Assembly: GCA_014859895.1 (NCBI GenBank)
Contig: JACZKS010000033.1
Span: 1-32,170 of the forward strand
From: Rhodospirillales bacterium
Lineage (GTDB): Bacteria; Pseudomonadota; Alphaproteobacteria; Rhodospirillales; Shumkoniaceae
Direction: 5' to 3'
DNA length: 32,170 nt
Position numbers and translations under genes: made by a program. This document shows, in pieces, positions 1 to 8,006 of this stretch. Each line of letters starts with the position of its first letter. Position 1 is the first letter of the stretch. Below the pieces are notes generated by a model. That model saw only the letters and a program-made list of their open reading frames with translations. It was not told where the DNA came from and did not search any database.

Positions 1-222
1 CCGAAACCAACCGCTTACGAAGATCTTTGGAAAGAGGTTCGGGCATGCGGGCTGGCCTCCCTCACCAGCCCCTATCTTGAATCAGATTTCGACCCCTTTG
101 GGAATCCCTCTCGATTCCAACCGACCGGAAATTGCTCTAGACTGGAAGGAGGAGCACAGGGATGCCTGAGGAACAGAAGGGTGAGGGCATGGGGCAGGAG
201 AAGCCGGATCGACAAGTGCCGG

Positions 223-288
223 ATCCGGGACCATCTTGGGGAGATGGTCAGGGGGACGGTTGAGGAAGCGTTGAACGCGATGCTGGAC
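223..288 (+). mobile_element. IS256-family transposase N-terminal remnant
   Basis: In one frame this stretch reads IRDHLGEMVRGTVEEALNAM followed by LD. That closely resembles the start of a common subgroup of IS256-family (mutator-type) transposases, in which the next residues would be AEAD plus a Cys-containing segment. Here the frame instead runs into unrelated sequence and stops at 328-330. An upstream ATG at 162 is in a different frame, so the gene is broken on both sides. Only about 22 codons are recognisable, so this is a scar and cannot move by itself. Identification is from memory of the family, without alignment. Confidence 0.6.
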
Positions 289-292
289 ACTA

Positions 293-360
293 CCATCTGC
301 AGCTCCTTGGGTTCGCCCGCGCCCTCGTAAGCCCGCCGCACCAGATCGGGCGGGATTCTG
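293..360 (-). pseudogene. Alpha/beta-hydrolase-like C-terminal remnant
   Basis: The minus strand reads RIPPDLVRRAYEGAGEPKEL and then QMV. This resembles the segment after the catalytic Asp in many alpha/beta hydrolases (IPPELVRRAYEAAGEPKEL-type), shortly before the catalytic His. Sequence on both sides does not continue the family, and its 3' end abuts the IS256 scrap at about 289-293, so the hydrolase gene looks cut by the insertion and later eroded. The call rests on about 20 residues and is tentative. Confidence 0.35.
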
Positions 361-484
361 CTGGGGGCCGTCTGGGAACCTGCTCTTTCTCCAGGATCAG
401 GAATCATCCCATACATCCAAGAATTGATCAGCCCGACGGCGGGTTTCCTATCGTCCCGGCGGGTCGGCAAAGTGGAGAGCAAGG

Positions 485-1243
485 GTGGCTGGGGATTCTG
501 TGGTGCTGTGGTGGTTGGAGGTGGAAAGCGTCGCCGCCGCCGATTGGCCACGGATTGAAGCCCTGCTCGACGACACGGAACGCGCCCGCGCCCGCCGCTT
601 TCATTTCGAGCGCGACCGACTGTCCTACATGGCCGCCCATGCCTTGGCGCGCGGGTTGCTGTCGGCCTGGGCGGGCGGCGAGCCGTCTGCATGGCGATTC
701 ACCGTCGGCCCCCATGGCAAGCCCGAGGTACTGACGCCGGTCACGGCGCCCCGCCTGCGCGTCAACCTGTCCCACACCCGCGGCTTGGCGGCGGCGGTTG
801 TGGCCGAGGAGCATGACGTGGGGATCGATGTGGAATGGCTGGATCGCCGGCCGGCCAGCGGCGATTTGGCCCGGCGGTTTTTCGCCCCCGTCGAATGCGC
901 GCAATTGGAGGCATTGCCGCCCGCCATGGCCGACGAAGCCTTCCTGTCCATCTGGACCTTGAAGGAAGCCTACATAAAAGCCATCGGCAAAGGGTTGGCG
1001 CAGCCCCTCGACTCTTTCGCCTTCATCTTGGATCCGTTGGCCATCCGGTTCGAGGCGGGTATGGAGGACGATGCCGCGGACTGGCTGTTCCGGCAATTCC
1101 GTCCAACCCCCCGCCACCTGATGGCGCTGGCGTTACGCCATCCTCGCCCCCATGGCGTGACGATTACGGCGTCGGCAGTGAATGCCGACCGGCTGTGCCG
1201 TCAGCCCGAGGCCGCCGGGCCGGGAAGGATTTCGCGCAGGTAG
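485..1243 (+). CDS. 4'-phosphopantetheinyl transferase, Sfp type
   Basis: A 252-residue enzyme that moves the phosphopantetheine arm of coenzyme A onto a conserved Ser of carrier proteins, converting apo-ACP and apo-PCP to the active form in the cytoplasm. The Sfp-type signatures are present: VNLSHTRG (about 93-100), the Mg-binding GIDVEW (113-118, Asp115 and Glu117) and the W-x-x-KEA-x-x-K block (Trp157, Lys160, Glu161, Lys165). The length fits the two-lobed Sfp class, not the small AcpS class. The start is a GTG preceded by GGAGA with a 6-base spacer. Position next to a PKS-NRPS cluster with at least six carrier domains makes this its likely activator. The 3' end overlaps the convergent phosphoesterase gene by 43 bases. 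Confidence 0.95.
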   Translation: MAGDSVVLWWLEVESVAAADWPRIEALLDDTERARARRFHFERDRLSYMAAHALARGLLSAWAGGEPSAWRFTVGPHGKPEVLTPVTAPRLRVNLSHTRGLAAAVVAEEHDVGIDVEWLDRRPASGDLARRFFAPVECAQLEALPPAMADEAFLSIWTLKEAYIKAIGKGLAQPLDSFAFILDPLAIRFEAGMEDDAADWLFRQFRPTPRHLMALALRHPRPHGVTITASAVNADRLCRQPEAAGPGRISRR

Positions 1244-2037
1244 TGGGCCATGCCCAGGCGCTGGTCCCACTGCCTGGGGTGACCCAGGGAGACCTCCTCG
1301 AAGCGGGTGCCATCGCGCCAGTCGGTGCGGCGGACATGCAAATGCCCGCTGACCACCACGCGGGCGCGGAACCGCCGGTGCCAATCGGCGGTGGCCGTGG
1401 TGCCGCACCAGGGCGTGAAACGGGGCGCCCGCGGGATATGGACCAGATCCTCGCGCAAGGGAAAGTGGTTGATCAGCACGGTCGGAAGCGTCGGGTCCAG
1501 TTCGGCCAGCCGTTCCTGCGTCCATCGGCAGCGATCGGCGCACCAGGCTTCGCGCGAGGCGTGGGGTGCCGGGTCGAGCAGCATTTCGTCGGCGCAGACG
1601 TTGTGGCGGGCGTCGGCCCACGAGACCACCTCGTCGCGGGCGACCGAACCGGGACGGAAGCTGTAGTCGTAAAGCAGGAACAGCGGCGCAATGACGCAAT
1701 TGCCGCCAGGGCCGGTCCACAGCGGGTAGGGATCTTCGGGCGTCACCACACCGAACGATCGCGCCAAGTCCACCTGGGCGCGATAGCGCGCCACACCCCG
1801 CGGCGGCGGTTCGTTGCCCTCTTCGGGGACACACCACAATTCATGGTTGCCGTGCACCCAGATCACCTTCTGGAAGCGTTGAGTGAACGCGGCGAAGGCC
1901 AGGCGCAGGTGTTCGAAGCGCTCGGCGACGTCGCCGGCCAGGATCACCCAATCGTCGGGAAATTCCGGCAGGGCGGCCAGGGCATCGCTGTTGGCGGCGC
2001 TGGCCAGATGCAGGTCACTGATGGCGAACAGCTTCAT
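1201..2037 (-). CDS. Metallophosphoesterase, possible phosphopantetheinyl hydrolase
   Basis: A 278-residue calcineurin-like phosphoesterase. The metal-binding motifs appear in order: SDLHL (Asp8, His10), GD (35-36), GNHE (63-66), NHFPL (His191) and GHLH (231-234). There is no signal peptide or membrane segment, so it is cytoplasmic. It lies tail to tail with the Sfp-type PPTase, the stop codons overlapping by 43 bases. In mycobacteria the PPTase PptT is encoded beside a metallophosphoesterase, PptH, that removes phosphopantetheine from carrier proteins. By that precedent this protein may deactivate the carrier proteins of the pathway. That function is inferred from neighbourhood and superfamily only; a general phosphodiesterase is also possible. 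The gene is divergent from the methyltransferase operon, leaving a 146-base gap. Confidence 0.85.
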   Translation of the reverse strand: MKLFAISDLHLASAANSDALAALPEFPDDWVILAGDVAERFEHLRLAFAAFTQRFQKVIWVHGNHELWCVPEEGNEPPPRGVARYRAQVDLARSFGVVTPEDPYPLWTGPGGNCVIAPLFLLYDYSFRPGSVARDEVVSWADARHNVCADEMLLDPAPHASREAWCADRCRWTQERLAELDPTLPTVLINHFPLREDLVHIPRAPRFTPWCGTTATADWHRRFRARVVVSGHLHVRRTDWRDGTRFEEVSLGHPRQWDQRLGMAHYLREILPGPAASG

Positions 2038-2183
2038 GGGTGATGCTTACCAGAGGCGGCCGGCGGCTGCAAAGTCACATCCGCCGGCCAGCCTTGACCC
2101 TGCCGCCGGCATGGGTGAAACTCGCCGCAATCGTTGGATGCGATGAATCGATTGACCTGAATTTTTACCGGGGGAGGTTGTCC

Positions 2184-2987
2184 ATGCAATCCGCGACCTT
2201 GCCCGATGGCCGGACGGTTTTTTGCGTCAACGCCTATGAAGTGGATTTCTCGGTCCACGAAATCTTTTCCGAGGATCTGGGTGCCCACGGACTGCAGTTG
2301 CCGGCGGCCGGAACCTTCCTCGATGTGGGCGCCAACATCGGCTTGTTCTCGCTGTATTTGCGCGACCATTGTCCGCAGGCACGCATTGTCGCCTTCGAGC
2401 CCATGCCCACCGTGTTCGCCGCGCTGGAACGCAACCTGGCGGTGATGGATCCGCCGGGAATGGCGGTGCCGGTGGGCCTTGGCGCAAAGGCAGGGTGGGC
2501 CGAGTTCGACTATTTCCCCGGCGTCGCCGCGTTGTCGACGCAGAACCGCGAAGTCGGACGGACCCTGTCGGCGGGCCTGCGCCGCCTGCTCGGCCGCCAG
2601 CAGGCCGGGGGCGGCATCAAGGATATCCTGGACAAGACCGGCGCCACCCGGGTGGCCGCGGACGAGGCGTTCCTGGACGATTTGTTCCACCCCGAAACGG
2701 TGCGCGCCCGGATCGACACCCTGTCGGCGCAGATGGCCGCCCTGGGAGTGGCGACGGTCGATCTGCTGAAGATCGACACCGAGGGGGCGGAACGCGAGGT
2801 GTTGGCCGGACTGGACGAATCCGACTGGCCGAAGATCCGCCAGTTGCTGGTCGAGGTTCACCTGGGCGGCGAGGTGACCGAAGTCATGGCCGCCGACTTG
2901 CGCGATCGTGGTTTCCGCACGTCCATCGGCAAGCATCCCCTGTCCCAGGGCGGGGCGGCGGTCTTTCACATCTACGCGGCGCGCTGA
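2184..2987 (+). CDS. FkbM-family SAM-dependent methyltransferase
   Basis: A 267-residue class I methyltransferase of the FkbM family, which typically O-methylates hydroxyl groups of polyketides. The SAM-binding glycine loop is DVGANIGLF (47-55), the acidic residue after strand 2 is in FEP (71-73), and the FkbM block LLKIDTEGAE lies near 194-203. The ATG at 2184 was chosen because GGGAGG sits six bases upstream; an in-frame ATG at 2040 would add 48 residues with no family character and no clear binding site. It is the first gene of a compact operon with the P450 and beta-branching genes. The substrate cannot be read from sequence. The 146-base upstream gap has two TTGACC hexamers (2094, 2152) but no convincing -10 partner. 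Confidence 0.9.
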   Translation: MQSATLPDGRTVFCVNAYEVDFSVHEIFSEDLGAHGLQLPAAGTFLDVGANIGLFSLYLRDHCPQARIVAFEPMPTVFAALERNLAVMDPPGMAVPVGLGAKAGWAEFDYFPGVAALSTQNREVGRTLSAGLRRLLGRQQAGGGIKDILDKTGATRVAADEAFLDDLFHPETVRARIDTLSAQMAALGVATVDLLKIDTEGAEREVLAGLDESDWPKIRQLLVEVHLGGEVTEVMAADLRDRGFRTSIGKHPLSQGGAAVFHIYAAR

Positions 2988-3007
2988 CCGCCAGGGGAGA
3001 CGGGACG

Positions 3008-4258
3008 ATGGCAGAAACCACGACGGCGGCGGTCACCGGCCACGATTGGTGGGGCATGCTGACCGACCAGGTCTTCCTGGAAAATCCCTACCCGCAGTTG
3101 CGCCGGTTGCAGGAGCAGGGGCCCATCCATCTGGACACCCAGTCGGGCATGTATTTCATCCTTGGCCACGCGGCTTTCGCGCGTGTGGTCAAGGCGCCGG
3201 AAATCGGCCGCGACACCCGCCACTGGAAGAACGGCTGGTGCAACGAGGAATACCGCCGTCGCGATCCCGTCGGCTATCGGCTGTTCGACGACTTCCAGCA
3301 TCAGATGATCAATCGCGACGGGATCGATCACAAGCGAATGCGCGGCATGTGGCAATCGTCATTCTCGGCGCCGGCCATGAACGCCCTGGCGCCGATGATC
3401 CAGGCCGAGGCCGACCGCCTGCTGGGCCGGCTGTCCGACCAGGGCGAGTTCGATATCATCGATGAATTCGCCGGCCCCATGCCGTTGCGGGTACTGTGCA
3501 ACCTGTTCAACCTGCCGGCGGCGCTCGACGACGACATCCGGCGCTGGAGCGCGTCGCTGATCCGCGTGGGCGACATCATGATGACGCCCGAACAGAAGCA
3601 GGAAGCGCTGGACGCCTTGAACTCCTTCAAGGATTTCCTGAGGGACACATTGGCCGAGCGACGGTCCAAACCGGACGATAGCCTGCTTTCCGTCGTCATC
3701 CGCGCCCAGGACGACGGCGTGCTGAACGAGGAAGAGACGCTGGTCAACATGGTGTCCATGCTGGTCGCCGGACACGAGACGACGGTTACCCTGGTCGGCA
3801 ACGGGTTGCTGCTGCTGCTGCGCGATGACGGGCAGATGACGCGCCTGCGCGGGGATCGTTCGTTGGTGCGCCCGGCCGTCGAGGAATTCCTGCGCTACGA
3901 GCCGGGCGGCAACATGGTCCTGCGCGTCGCGGTGAAGGACGTCGATGTCTGCGGCACGCTCATTCCGGCCGGCTCACCGATCATCGGCATGATCGGCGCC
4001 ATCAACCGCGATCCCGCGCGCTTCGAGCGCCCGGACGATCTCGACGTGGGCCGGCCGGGCAATGCCCACTTCACGTTCGGCGGCGGCCCGCATTTTTGCC
4101 TGGGGGCGCCGTTGGCCCGGCTGGAGGGTCAGATCGCCTTTGCCTCGCTGCTGGATCGCTGGCCGTCCATCGCCCTGGCGGGGCAACCGGAATGGCGGCT
4201 GGACCGTCTCAACGCCCGGGGTCTGCGGACGCTGCCGGTGAAGGTGGGGCGCGCCTGA
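3008..4258 (+). CDS. Cytochrome P450 monooxygenase
   Basis: A 416-residue soluble bacterial P450. It has the oxygen-activating I-helix AGHETT (254-259), the K-helix E-x-x-R (Glu293, Arg296) and the heme loop FTFGGGPHFCLG with the axial thiolate Cys364. The length and the absence of a membrane anchor fit the class used for tailoring polyketides, which takes electrons from a ferredoxin and reductase; neither is encoded in the window. A purine-rich GGGGAGA site precedes the ATG at 3008. It begins 20 bases after the methyltransferase and its stop codon shares one base with the next start (TGATG), so it is co-transcribed and probably coupled. It likely hydroxylates, epoxidises or otherwise oxidises the polyketide; the precise reaction is unknown. 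Confidence 0.95.
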   Translation: MAETTTAAVTGHDWWGMLTDQVFLENPYPQLRRLQEQGPIHLDTQSGMYFILGHAAFARVVKAPEIGRDTRHWKNGWCNEEYRRRDPVGYRLFDDFQHQMINRDGIDHKRMRGMWQSSFSAPAMNALAPMIQAEADRLLGRLSDQGEFDIIDEFAGPMPLRVLCNLFNLPAALDDDIRRWSASLIRVGDIMMTPEQKQEALDALNSFKDFLRDTLAERRSKPDDSLLSVVIRAQDDGVLNEEETLVNMVSMLVAGHETTVTLVGNGLLLLLRDDGQMTRLRGDRSLVRPAVEEFLRYEPGGNMVLRVAVKDVDVCGTLIPAGSPIIGMIGAINRDPARFERPDDLDVGRPGNAHFTFGGGPHFCLGAPLARLEGQIAFASLLDRWPSIALAGQPEWRLDRLNARGLRTLPVKVGRA

Positions 4259-5514
4259 TGGTCATGGCCGTCGGCATCGAGGACCTGAACGTCTATGGCG
4301 GCTCGGCCTGCCTGGACGTGCGGGAGCTGTGCGTCCATCGCGACCTCGACATCGCCCGCTTCGAAAACCTGCTGATGCGTGAGAAGGCGGTGGCGCTGCC
4401 CTATGAGGACCCGGTCAGCTTCGCCGTCAACGCGGCCAAGCCGCTGCTCGACGCCATGAGCGAGGCCGAGCGGGCGCGCATCGAGATGGTGGTGACCTGC
4501 ACCGAATCCGGGATCGACTTCGGCAAGTCGCTCAGCACCTATGTCCACCACTACCTGGGCCTCGGCGGCAACTGCCGCCTGTTCGAGATCAAGCAGGCCT
4601 GCTACTCAGGCACTGCCGGGCTGCAGATGGCGGTGAATTTCGTCCTGTCGGGCACGTCGCCGGGGGCCAAGGCGCTGGTGATCGCCACCGACCTGTCGCG
4701 CTTCGCGCTCGCCGATGCCGCCGCCATCCAGGAATGGGCCTATTCCGAGCCGAGTTCCGGGGCCGGCGCGGTGGCCATGGTGGTCGGCGATACGCCGCAC
4801 GTGCTGCAAATCGATCCCGGCGCCTATGGCAATCACGGGTTCGAGGTGATGGATACCTGCCGCCCCGGTCCCGACACCGAGGCCGGCGACGCCGACCTGT
4901 CGCTGATGGCCTATCTCGATTGCTGCGAGCGCGCCTATCGCGATTACGCCCGGCGGGTCGACGGCGCCGACTTCCGCTCCTCCTTCGCCTATCTCAGCTT
5001 TCACACCCCGTTCGGCGGCATGGTCAAGGGAGCGCACCGTCATCTCATGCGCAAGCTTTACAAGGCGCCGCCGGCCGAGATCGAGGCGGATTTCAACCGC
5101 CGCCTCGGCCCCAGCCTGACCTTCGGCCAACGCGTCGGCAACACCGCCGGCGGCTCGGTGTTCGTGGGCCTGGCCGGGCTGCTGGAAAGCGCCGAATTGG
5201 CGGGACCCTGCCGGGTCGGGATGTTCTCGTATGGATCGGGCTGCTGCTCCGAGTTCTTCAGCGGCGTGATCACGCCTGAGGGTCAGCGCCGCCTGCGCGC
5301 CCGGGGAATCGGCGCCGAGCTCGACCGGCGCCATCGCCTGAGCATGGAGGAATACGAGCTGCTGCTGCGAGGCGAACAGGTGATCCGCTTCGGCCAGCGC
5401 GACGCCACCATCGATCCCGGCACCGTTCCCGCCGTTTGGGCCGCCCTCCAAGGTACGGGGAGGCTTGTATTGGACGGCATGGCGGGCTACCACCGCCAAT
5501 ACCGCTTCGTCTGA
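4258..5514 (+). CDS. HMG-CoA synthase homologue of the beta-branching cassette
   Basis: A 418-residue homologue of 3-hydroxy-3-methylglutaryl-CoA synthase, as in PksG, CurD and MupH of polyketide pathways. It condenses an acetyl group held on a donor ACP with the beta-keto group of the growing chain. The catalytic triad is visible: Glu83 in TCTESGIDFGKS, the acylated Cys115 in IKQACYSGTAG and His249 in FHTPFGG. It starts at the ATG sharing one base with the P450 stop codon; a second ATG two codons later is equally possible. The following genes encode its donor ACP, decarboxylase and dehydratase partners, which separates it from mevalonate-pathway synthases, since no mevalonate genes are here. 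Confidence 0.95.
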   Translation: MVMAVGIEDLNVYGGSACLDVRELCVHRDLDIARFENLLMREKAVALPYEDPVSFAVNAAKPLLDAMSEAERARIEMVVTCTESGIDFGKSLSTYVHHYLGLGGNCRLFEIKQACYSGTAGLQMAVNFVLSGTSPGAKALVIATDLSRFALADAAAIQEWAYSEPSSGAGAVAMVVGDTPHVLQIDPGAYGNHGFEVMDTCRPGPDTEAGDADLSLMAYLDCCERAYRDYARRVDGADFRSSFAYLSFHTPFGGMVKGAHRHLMRKLYKAPPAEIEADFNRRLGPSLTFGQRVGNTAGGSVFVGLAGLLESAELAGPCRVGMFSYGSGCCSEFFSGVITPEGQRRLRARGIGAELDRRHRLSMEEYELLLRGEQVIRFGQRDATIDPGTVPAVWAALQGTGRLVLDGMAGYHRQYRFV

Positions 5515-5538
5515 TCGATTGTGCAAAAGGGGGCCGGC

Positions 5539-5787
5539 TTGGACCGCGACAGCATTCTGGCCATCATCATCGGGCAGGTCCGCGAGGTCGTGCCCGACCT
5601 GGGCGCGCAGCCGATTTCCGGCGGCGACGCCATGGCCGACCTTGGCGTCAATTCCATCGAGCGCAGCGAAATCGTGATGAATTCGCTCGAAGCGATCGGC
5701 CTCGACCTGCCCATGGTGCAGACACACGGGCCGCGCAACCTCGGCGAACTGGCCGATCTGCTCCATGCCAAGCTCAACCGCACCTGA
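5539..5787 (+). CDS. Donor acyl carrier protein for beta-branching
   Basis: An 82-residue free-standing ACP. The phosphopantetheine Ser is Ser39 in DLGVNSIERSE, where the Asn before the Ser is typical of donor ACPs of HMGS cassettes (AcpK, CurB type) and differs from the GxDS of module ACPs. It carries malonyl, then after decarboxylation acetyl, for the synthase encoded just upstream. The start is ambiguous: GTG at 5521 has no binding site before it, while TTG at 5539 follows AAGGGGG with a five-base spacer and gives the usual ACP length, so 5539 is preferred. The last 23 bases overlap the next gene. Confidence 0.88.
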   Translation: MDRDSILAIIIGQVREVVPDLGAQPISGGDAMADLGVNSIERSEIVMNSLEAIGLDLPMVQTHGPRNLGELADLLHAKLNRT

Positions 5788-7003
5788 GATCGTCGTCACC
5801 GGCATCGGCGTCGCCAGCGGCCTCGGCCATGGCAAGGACAGCCTGCTGGAGGGCCTGCTGGCGGGCCGCGACGTGTTTTCGGTACTGTCCCGCCCCGGCC
5901 GCCAGGCGCCCGACGGCCAGACCGCCTTCATGGGCGTGGAAATGCCCGAGCCGCCGGACCTGCTGCCCAAGCGGGTGGCGCGCACGGCGGGCCTCGGTGC
6001 CCGCGTCGCCATCTCGGTGCTGGACGAGGCCTGGCGCGAGGCCGGTTTGGACGATGTGGACCCCGAGCGCATCGGGCTGGTGGTCGGCGGGTCCAACCTG
6101 TTTTCCCGCGAACAGCTGCTGGCTGTGCGCGATTACGCCAACCGGCTGGCCTTCATTCCGCCGCGCCATGGCCACGTGTTCATGGACAGCGACGTGTGCG
6201 GCCTGTGCGCCGCCAGCTTCGCCATCCGCGCCTTCGCCAACACCGTGGGCGCCGCCTCGGCCAGCGGGGCGGTGGCGGTGATCCAGGCGGCCGAGGCGCT
6301 GCTGGGCGGCCGGGTCGATGCGTGCATCGCCCTGGGGGCGTTGCAGGACGTCTCCTATGTCGACCTGCTGGGGTTCCGGGCGCTGGGCGCCCTGGGCTCG
6401 GAGAAGTTCGCCGGACAGCCCGGCCGGGCCTGCCGCCCCTTCGATGCCGAGCACGACGGCTTTCTCTATGGCGAATCCTGCGCCGCCCTGATCCTGCGCC
6501 GGGCCGGCGAGGCCGGGCCGGGGTATGGCTCGCTTGTCGGCGCCGCCCAGGTCGCCGACGGCCAGCGCGGTCCCGAGCCGGACCCCGAGGGGCAGCAGCG
6601 GGCCATTGCCGGGGCGCTGGCCCAGGCCGGCCTACGCGCCGCCGACATCGACTATGTGAACGCCCACGCCACCAGCACGCCCAAAGGCGACGAGGTCGAA
6701 CGGGAGACCTTGCTGGCGATGGGGCTGGAGCATGCCTGGGTCAACGCCGGCAAATCCATCCTGGGCCATGGACTTTCGGCCGCCGGCGCGGTGGAACTGG
6801 CCGCCGTGCTGTTGCAGATGCGGGCCGGCCGCCTGCACCCCATCCGCAACCTCGAACACCCGCCGGAGCCGGGGCTGCGCTGGGTGATGGGAGGGCCGCA
6901 AACGCACCGCATCCGCCATGCGCTCAAGCTGTCGTTCGGCTTCGGCGGCGTCGATACGGCATTGGTGTTGCGGGCGCCTCAAGGGGAAAACTATGGGCTA
7001 TGA
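5765..7003 (+). CDS. Ketosynthase-like decarboxylase (Cys to Ser) of the HMGS cassette
   Basis: A 412-residue KAS II-like protein. Alignment by eye with FabF puts Ser165 (in VGAASASG) where the acylating Cys would be; the two catalytic His are kept in VNAHATSTPKG (His301) and ILGHGLSAAG (His335). This pattern matches the CurC/PksF group, which cannot condense but decarboxylates malonyl on the donor ACP to give acetyl-ACP. It overlaps the ACP gene by 23 bases and the dehydratase gene by 11, so all are probably coupled in translation. The protein is full length for the family. Confidence 0.93.
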   Translation: MPSSTAPEIVVTGIGVASGLGHGKDSLLEGLLAGRDVFSVLSRPGRQAPDGQTAFMGVEMPEPPDLLPKRVARTAGLGARVAISVLDEAWREAGLDDVDPERIGLVVGGSNLFSREQLLAVRDYANRLAFIPPRHGHVFMDSDVCGLCAASFAIRAFANTVGAASASGAVAVIQAAEALLGGRVDACIALGALQDVSYVDLLGFRALGALGSEKFAGQPGRACRPFDAEHDGFLYGESCAALILRRAGEAGPGYGSLVGAAQVADGQRGPEPDPEGQQRAIAGALAQAGLRAADIDYVNAHATSTPKGDEVERETLLAMGLEHAWVNAGKSILGHGLSAAGAVELAAVLLQMRAGRLHPIRNLEHPPEPGLRWVMGGPQTHRIRHALKLSFGFGGVDTALVLRAPQGENYGL

Positions 7004-7748
7004 AACCCTGGCTGTGGATTGCCGCGACGGCGTCTTGACCGTGCAACTCAACCGGCCCGAGGCGGGCAACGCCATCAACGCCCGGCTGGTCGCCGAGTTG
7101 GGCCAAGTGGTGGCGCAATGCGAGGCCGCCGACGGACCGTCGGTTCTGGTGCTGAGCGGCTCGGCGGAAGTCTTCTGCGCCGGCGGCGATTTCCAGGCGA
7201 CGGCCGCCACCGACGTGCCCGAGGACCCGGAGCCGCTCTACGATCTTTGGCTGCGCCTGGCCACCGGCCCCTTCATCTCGCTGGCCGTGGTGCGTGGGCG
7301 CGTCAATGCCGGCGGGGTGGGGATGGTCGCCGCCTGCGATATCGTGCTGGCCGACAGCACCGCCAGCTTCGGCCTGTCGGAAATGCTGTTCGGCCTGTTC
7401 CCCGCCTGTGTGCTGCCGTTCCTGATCCGCCGGGTGGGGGCGCAAAGGGCCCATTATCTGACCCTCACCACCCAGCCTGTCGGCGCCGCCCAGGCCCTGG
7501 CCTGGGGCTTGGTGGATGCCGTCGAAGACCCGGTCGAGGGCCTGCTGCGCCGGTACCTGGTCCGGCTACGCCGGCTGGGCAAGCCGGCCATCGGCCGCTA
7601 CAAGCGTTACATGGCTGATGTCTCGCGCCCATTGGCGGAGGCCAAGCCCGCCGCCCTGGCGGCCAACCGCGCCCTGTTCGGCGACCCGCAAATCCGCGCC
7701 GACATCCGCCGCTATGTGACCGAGATGAAGTTCCCCTGGGAAGGGTAG
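6993..7748 (+). CDS. Enoyl-CoA hydratase-like dehydratase ECH1 (PksH type)
   Basis: A 251-residue crotonase-fold protein. It matches PksH closely from memory: the EPLYDLW stretch, GKVNAGG-like RGRVNAGG (oxyanion loop 105-108), LSEMLFGLFPACVLPFLIRR, and a C-terminal FPWE. CAGGD at 62-66 forms the other half of the oxyanion hole. ECH1 enzymes dehydrate the HMG-type intermediate on the acceptor ACP to a glutaconyl-type thioester. It is not the PksI-like decarboxylase ECH2, which lacks these segments. The ATG at 6993 follows AAGGGGA, and the gene overlaps the decarboxylase by 11 bases. It is the last gene of this operon, and no clear Rho-independent terminator follows. Confidence 0.93.
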   Translation: MGYETLAVDCRDGVLTVQLNRPEAGNAINARLVAELGQVVAQCEAADGPSVLVLSGSAEVFCAGGDFQATAATDVPEDPEPLYDLWLRLATGPFISLAVVRGRVNAGGVGMVAACDIVLADSTASFGLSEMLFGLFPACVLPFLIRRVGAQRAHYLTLTTQPVGAAQALAWGLVDAVEDPVEGLLRRYLVRLRRLGKPAIGRYKRYMADVSRPLAEAKPAALAANRALFGDPQIRADIRRYVTEMKFPWEG

Positions 7749-8006
7749 GGGAGGCCGGTTCGAGGGGCGGCTTGGTGCCGGGAACAGCACAACCCGCGCC
7801 TCCGTTCTGATACGACCGAATTGGCCGAACGGAAGGACGGCTTTCGGGCGCCGAAAAGGAAAAGCGGACGTGGCCGCAGAGAGGGGGGTTGGGGGCCACC
7901 GAGCCCAAAGCGACATTCCAAACCGATGCTTCGCATTCGCAAGCGGATGGTACCTACACCCATACGGAAGCGTCGATCAATTCCGTCGTCCTGAGACCCA
8001 TGTATC

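Larger units (their letters stand above)
1..484. other. Cluster flank without an intact gene
   Basis: No intact coding sequence is supported here. The stretch holds two gene scraps placed end to end (listed separately at 223-288 and 293-360). The long open frame on the minus strand that crosses it is the antisense shadow of the phosphopantetheinyl transferase gene over most of its length. The ribosome binding site of that gene, GGAGA at 474-478, lies at the right-hand end. No convincing promoter, terminator or complete terminal inverted repeat was seen. Confidence 0.6.

Noticed and set aside
72-692. Open frame of 206 codons on the minus strand across the left flank
   Set aside because: Its first third is antisense to the PPTase gene. 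Only about 22 codons near 293-360 look like a protein family and these are reported as a remnant.
2094-2157. TTGACC hexamers as -35 boxes for the methyltransferase operon
   Set aside because: No -10 element at a proper distance matches better than three of six bases, and the second box would place the start site in the ribosome binding site.
6993-7748. Assignment of the crotonase-fold protein as ECH2
   Set aside because: The EPLYDLW, VNAGG, LFGLFPACVLPFLIRR and C-terminal FPWE segments match PksH (ECH1), not PksI.
7842-7856. TTTCGG-gcg-CCGAAA hairpin after ECH1
   Set aside because: The loop is three bases and no T-run follows on either strand, so it is not a convincing terminator.
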